Assembly: GCA_020161545.1 (NCBI GenBank) | Contig: JAIUNT010000005.1 | Span: forward strand, 1 to 62,022 | Reading direction: 5' to 3' | Length of the DNA: 62,022 nt | Origin: Pseudomonadota bacterium | GTDB taxonomy: Bacteria; Pseudomonadota; Alphaproteobacteria; Caedimonadales; UBA1908 | Part shown: positions 61,496 through 62,022 of the stretch, one piece after another | How the letters are laid out: each line of letters begins with the position of its first letter | How positions within the stretch are numbered: position 1 is the first letter of the stretch | The notes under the pieces: generated by a model | The model's input: only the letters and a program-made list of their open reading frames with translations | Database searches by the model: none | What the model was told of the DNA's origin: nothing | Translations under genes and position numbers: made by a program

Positions 61496-62022
61496 GCCCA
61501 CGCCCCCTTGAGCCCGCACGCAGATATCTCCTCATCGCCTGCGTCATTGTGATGGATTTTTTGGCAGGGACAGAGCTTGATCTTTTTGTGCCCAGCTTCC
61601 CTCAAATAGAGCGCGCTTTTTCCCTTGAGCCCTTTTGGGTAGAGGCCCTCTTATCGGTCAATTTTGTCACCTTTTGCACAGGCCTCATCTTCGTGGGGGA
61701 CTTGAGTGACCGCTTTGGCCGAAAGCCTGTGCTTGTGGTGAGCCTCATCCTTTTTTGTGTGGGCAGTGTTTTGTGTTTCACCGCCCCCACATACGCGCTT
61801 TTGTTTTTAGGGAGAGCCTGCCAGGGCCTGGGTATCAGCGCCCCTGCGGTGGTCAGCTTTCTTTTGGTGGCGGACCACTACTCACTTGATGCGCAACAAC
61901 GCCTTTTTGCCCTTTTAGGGGGCGTCATGAACATCTCCGTTGGACTTGCCCCCGTCATTGGCAGTTATCTGGCCCTTGCTTTTGGTTGGCGCGGCTCCTT
62001 TGGAGCCCTTTTGTGCTTGGGC
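61492..62022 (+). CDS. MFS drug-resistance transporter (Bcr/CflA-like), 3' truncated
   Basis: At least 177 residues from GTG 61492 to the window end. Five or more membrane segments are visible. The loop 2-3 signature is GDLSDRFGRKPVLV, and motif C-like GGVMNISVGLAPVIGSYLA appears in helix 5. LDLFVPSFPQIERAFSL in helix 1 matches the Bcr/CflA drug:H+ antiporter group. GTGA overlap with the MBL gene couples the two, so it may export a product or toxicant linked to that enzyme. The substrate is unknown. Confidence 0.8.
   Translation, partial: MSPRPLEPARRYLLIACVIVMDFLAGTELDLFVPSFPQIERAFSLEPFWVEALLSVNFVTFCTGLIFVGDLSDRFGRKPVLVVSLILFCVGSVLCFTAPTYALLFLGRACQGLGISAPAVVSFLLVADHYSLDAQQRLFALLGGVMNISVGLAPVIGSYLALAFGWRGSFGALLCLG

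Overview
This window is a chromosome segment of an alphaproteobacterium. Supporting features are the murG-murC-murB-ddl-ftsQ-ftsA-ftsZ order, the giant 180-kDa class NAD-glutamate dehydrogenase, a FYDLN-acid (TIGR02300-type) zinc-ribbon protein, the fliQ-fliR and flgF-flgG-flgA-flgH flagellar genes, and a tolQ-tolR-tolA-tolB-pal cluster. Base composition is moderate and genes are tightly packed, often with ATGA or GTGA stop/start overlaps. Many predicted secreted proteins of unknown function sit between the housekeeping blocks. My inference is a flagellated, probably host-associated lineage (Holosporales- or Rhodospirillales-like); the sequence alone does not fix the taxon.

Layout: 1-7430 is the cell-wall/division cluster, ending in a strong terminator. 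7442-12198 (minus strand) holds a secreted protein with a HicA-like C-terminal domain, a degraded duplicate of it, a His/Ala/Pro-repeat lipoprotein, an outer-membrane beta-barrel and a small secreted protein. 12427-22783 holds tRNA-Ala, an AmpG-like permease abutting a 3-hydroxyisobutyryl-CoA hydrolase, a lipoprotein fusing TPRs to a secretin domain, a Ser-rich secreted protein, fliQ-fliR, and rplU-rpmA-obgE. 22817-31701 is an accessory island described below. 31745-40069 holds tRNA-Arg, NAD-GDH, transketolase and GAPDH. 40145-46893 holds small secreted proteins (one with an in-frame stop), the FYDLN protein, flagellar rod/ring genes, AlaX and an orphan winged-helix protein. 46961-52150 holds tRNA-Ser, an APH-like kinase, a reductase/monooxygenase-like fusion, an NTF2-like protein, two secreted enzymes and MarR. 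52203-56270 is Tol-Pal. The end holds a secreted GGCT-like protein, a secreted class-3 lipase, a GNAT acetyltransferase, an MBL hydrolase and a truncated MFS transporter.

The most novel part is 22817-31701. It contains a tandem family of secreted Pro-rich proteins that share a C-terminal TPR-like module of about 85 residues with a W-x-(G/A)-C-(L/M)-G signature and conserved cysteines. Nearly every member has its own near-identical promoter (TTGACA/T, 17 bp, CTAAT-like), with the start codon about 30 nt after the -10 box. A two-gene unit (A+B) was duplicated: copy 2 is intact, while in copy 1 A is fused to B and B is split by a frameshift. An interspersed three-repeat protein is also broken by a frameshift beside a G6 tract. 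This looks like a rapidly evolving, individually transcribed family of secreted proteins, possibly a surface or host-interaction repertoire (inference).

Other secreted enzyme-like proteins fit a host-interaction theme: a lipase, a GGCT fold, a nucleotidyltransferase with a signal peptide, and a TraB/EreA-like protein. None of these roles is demonstrated by the sequence.
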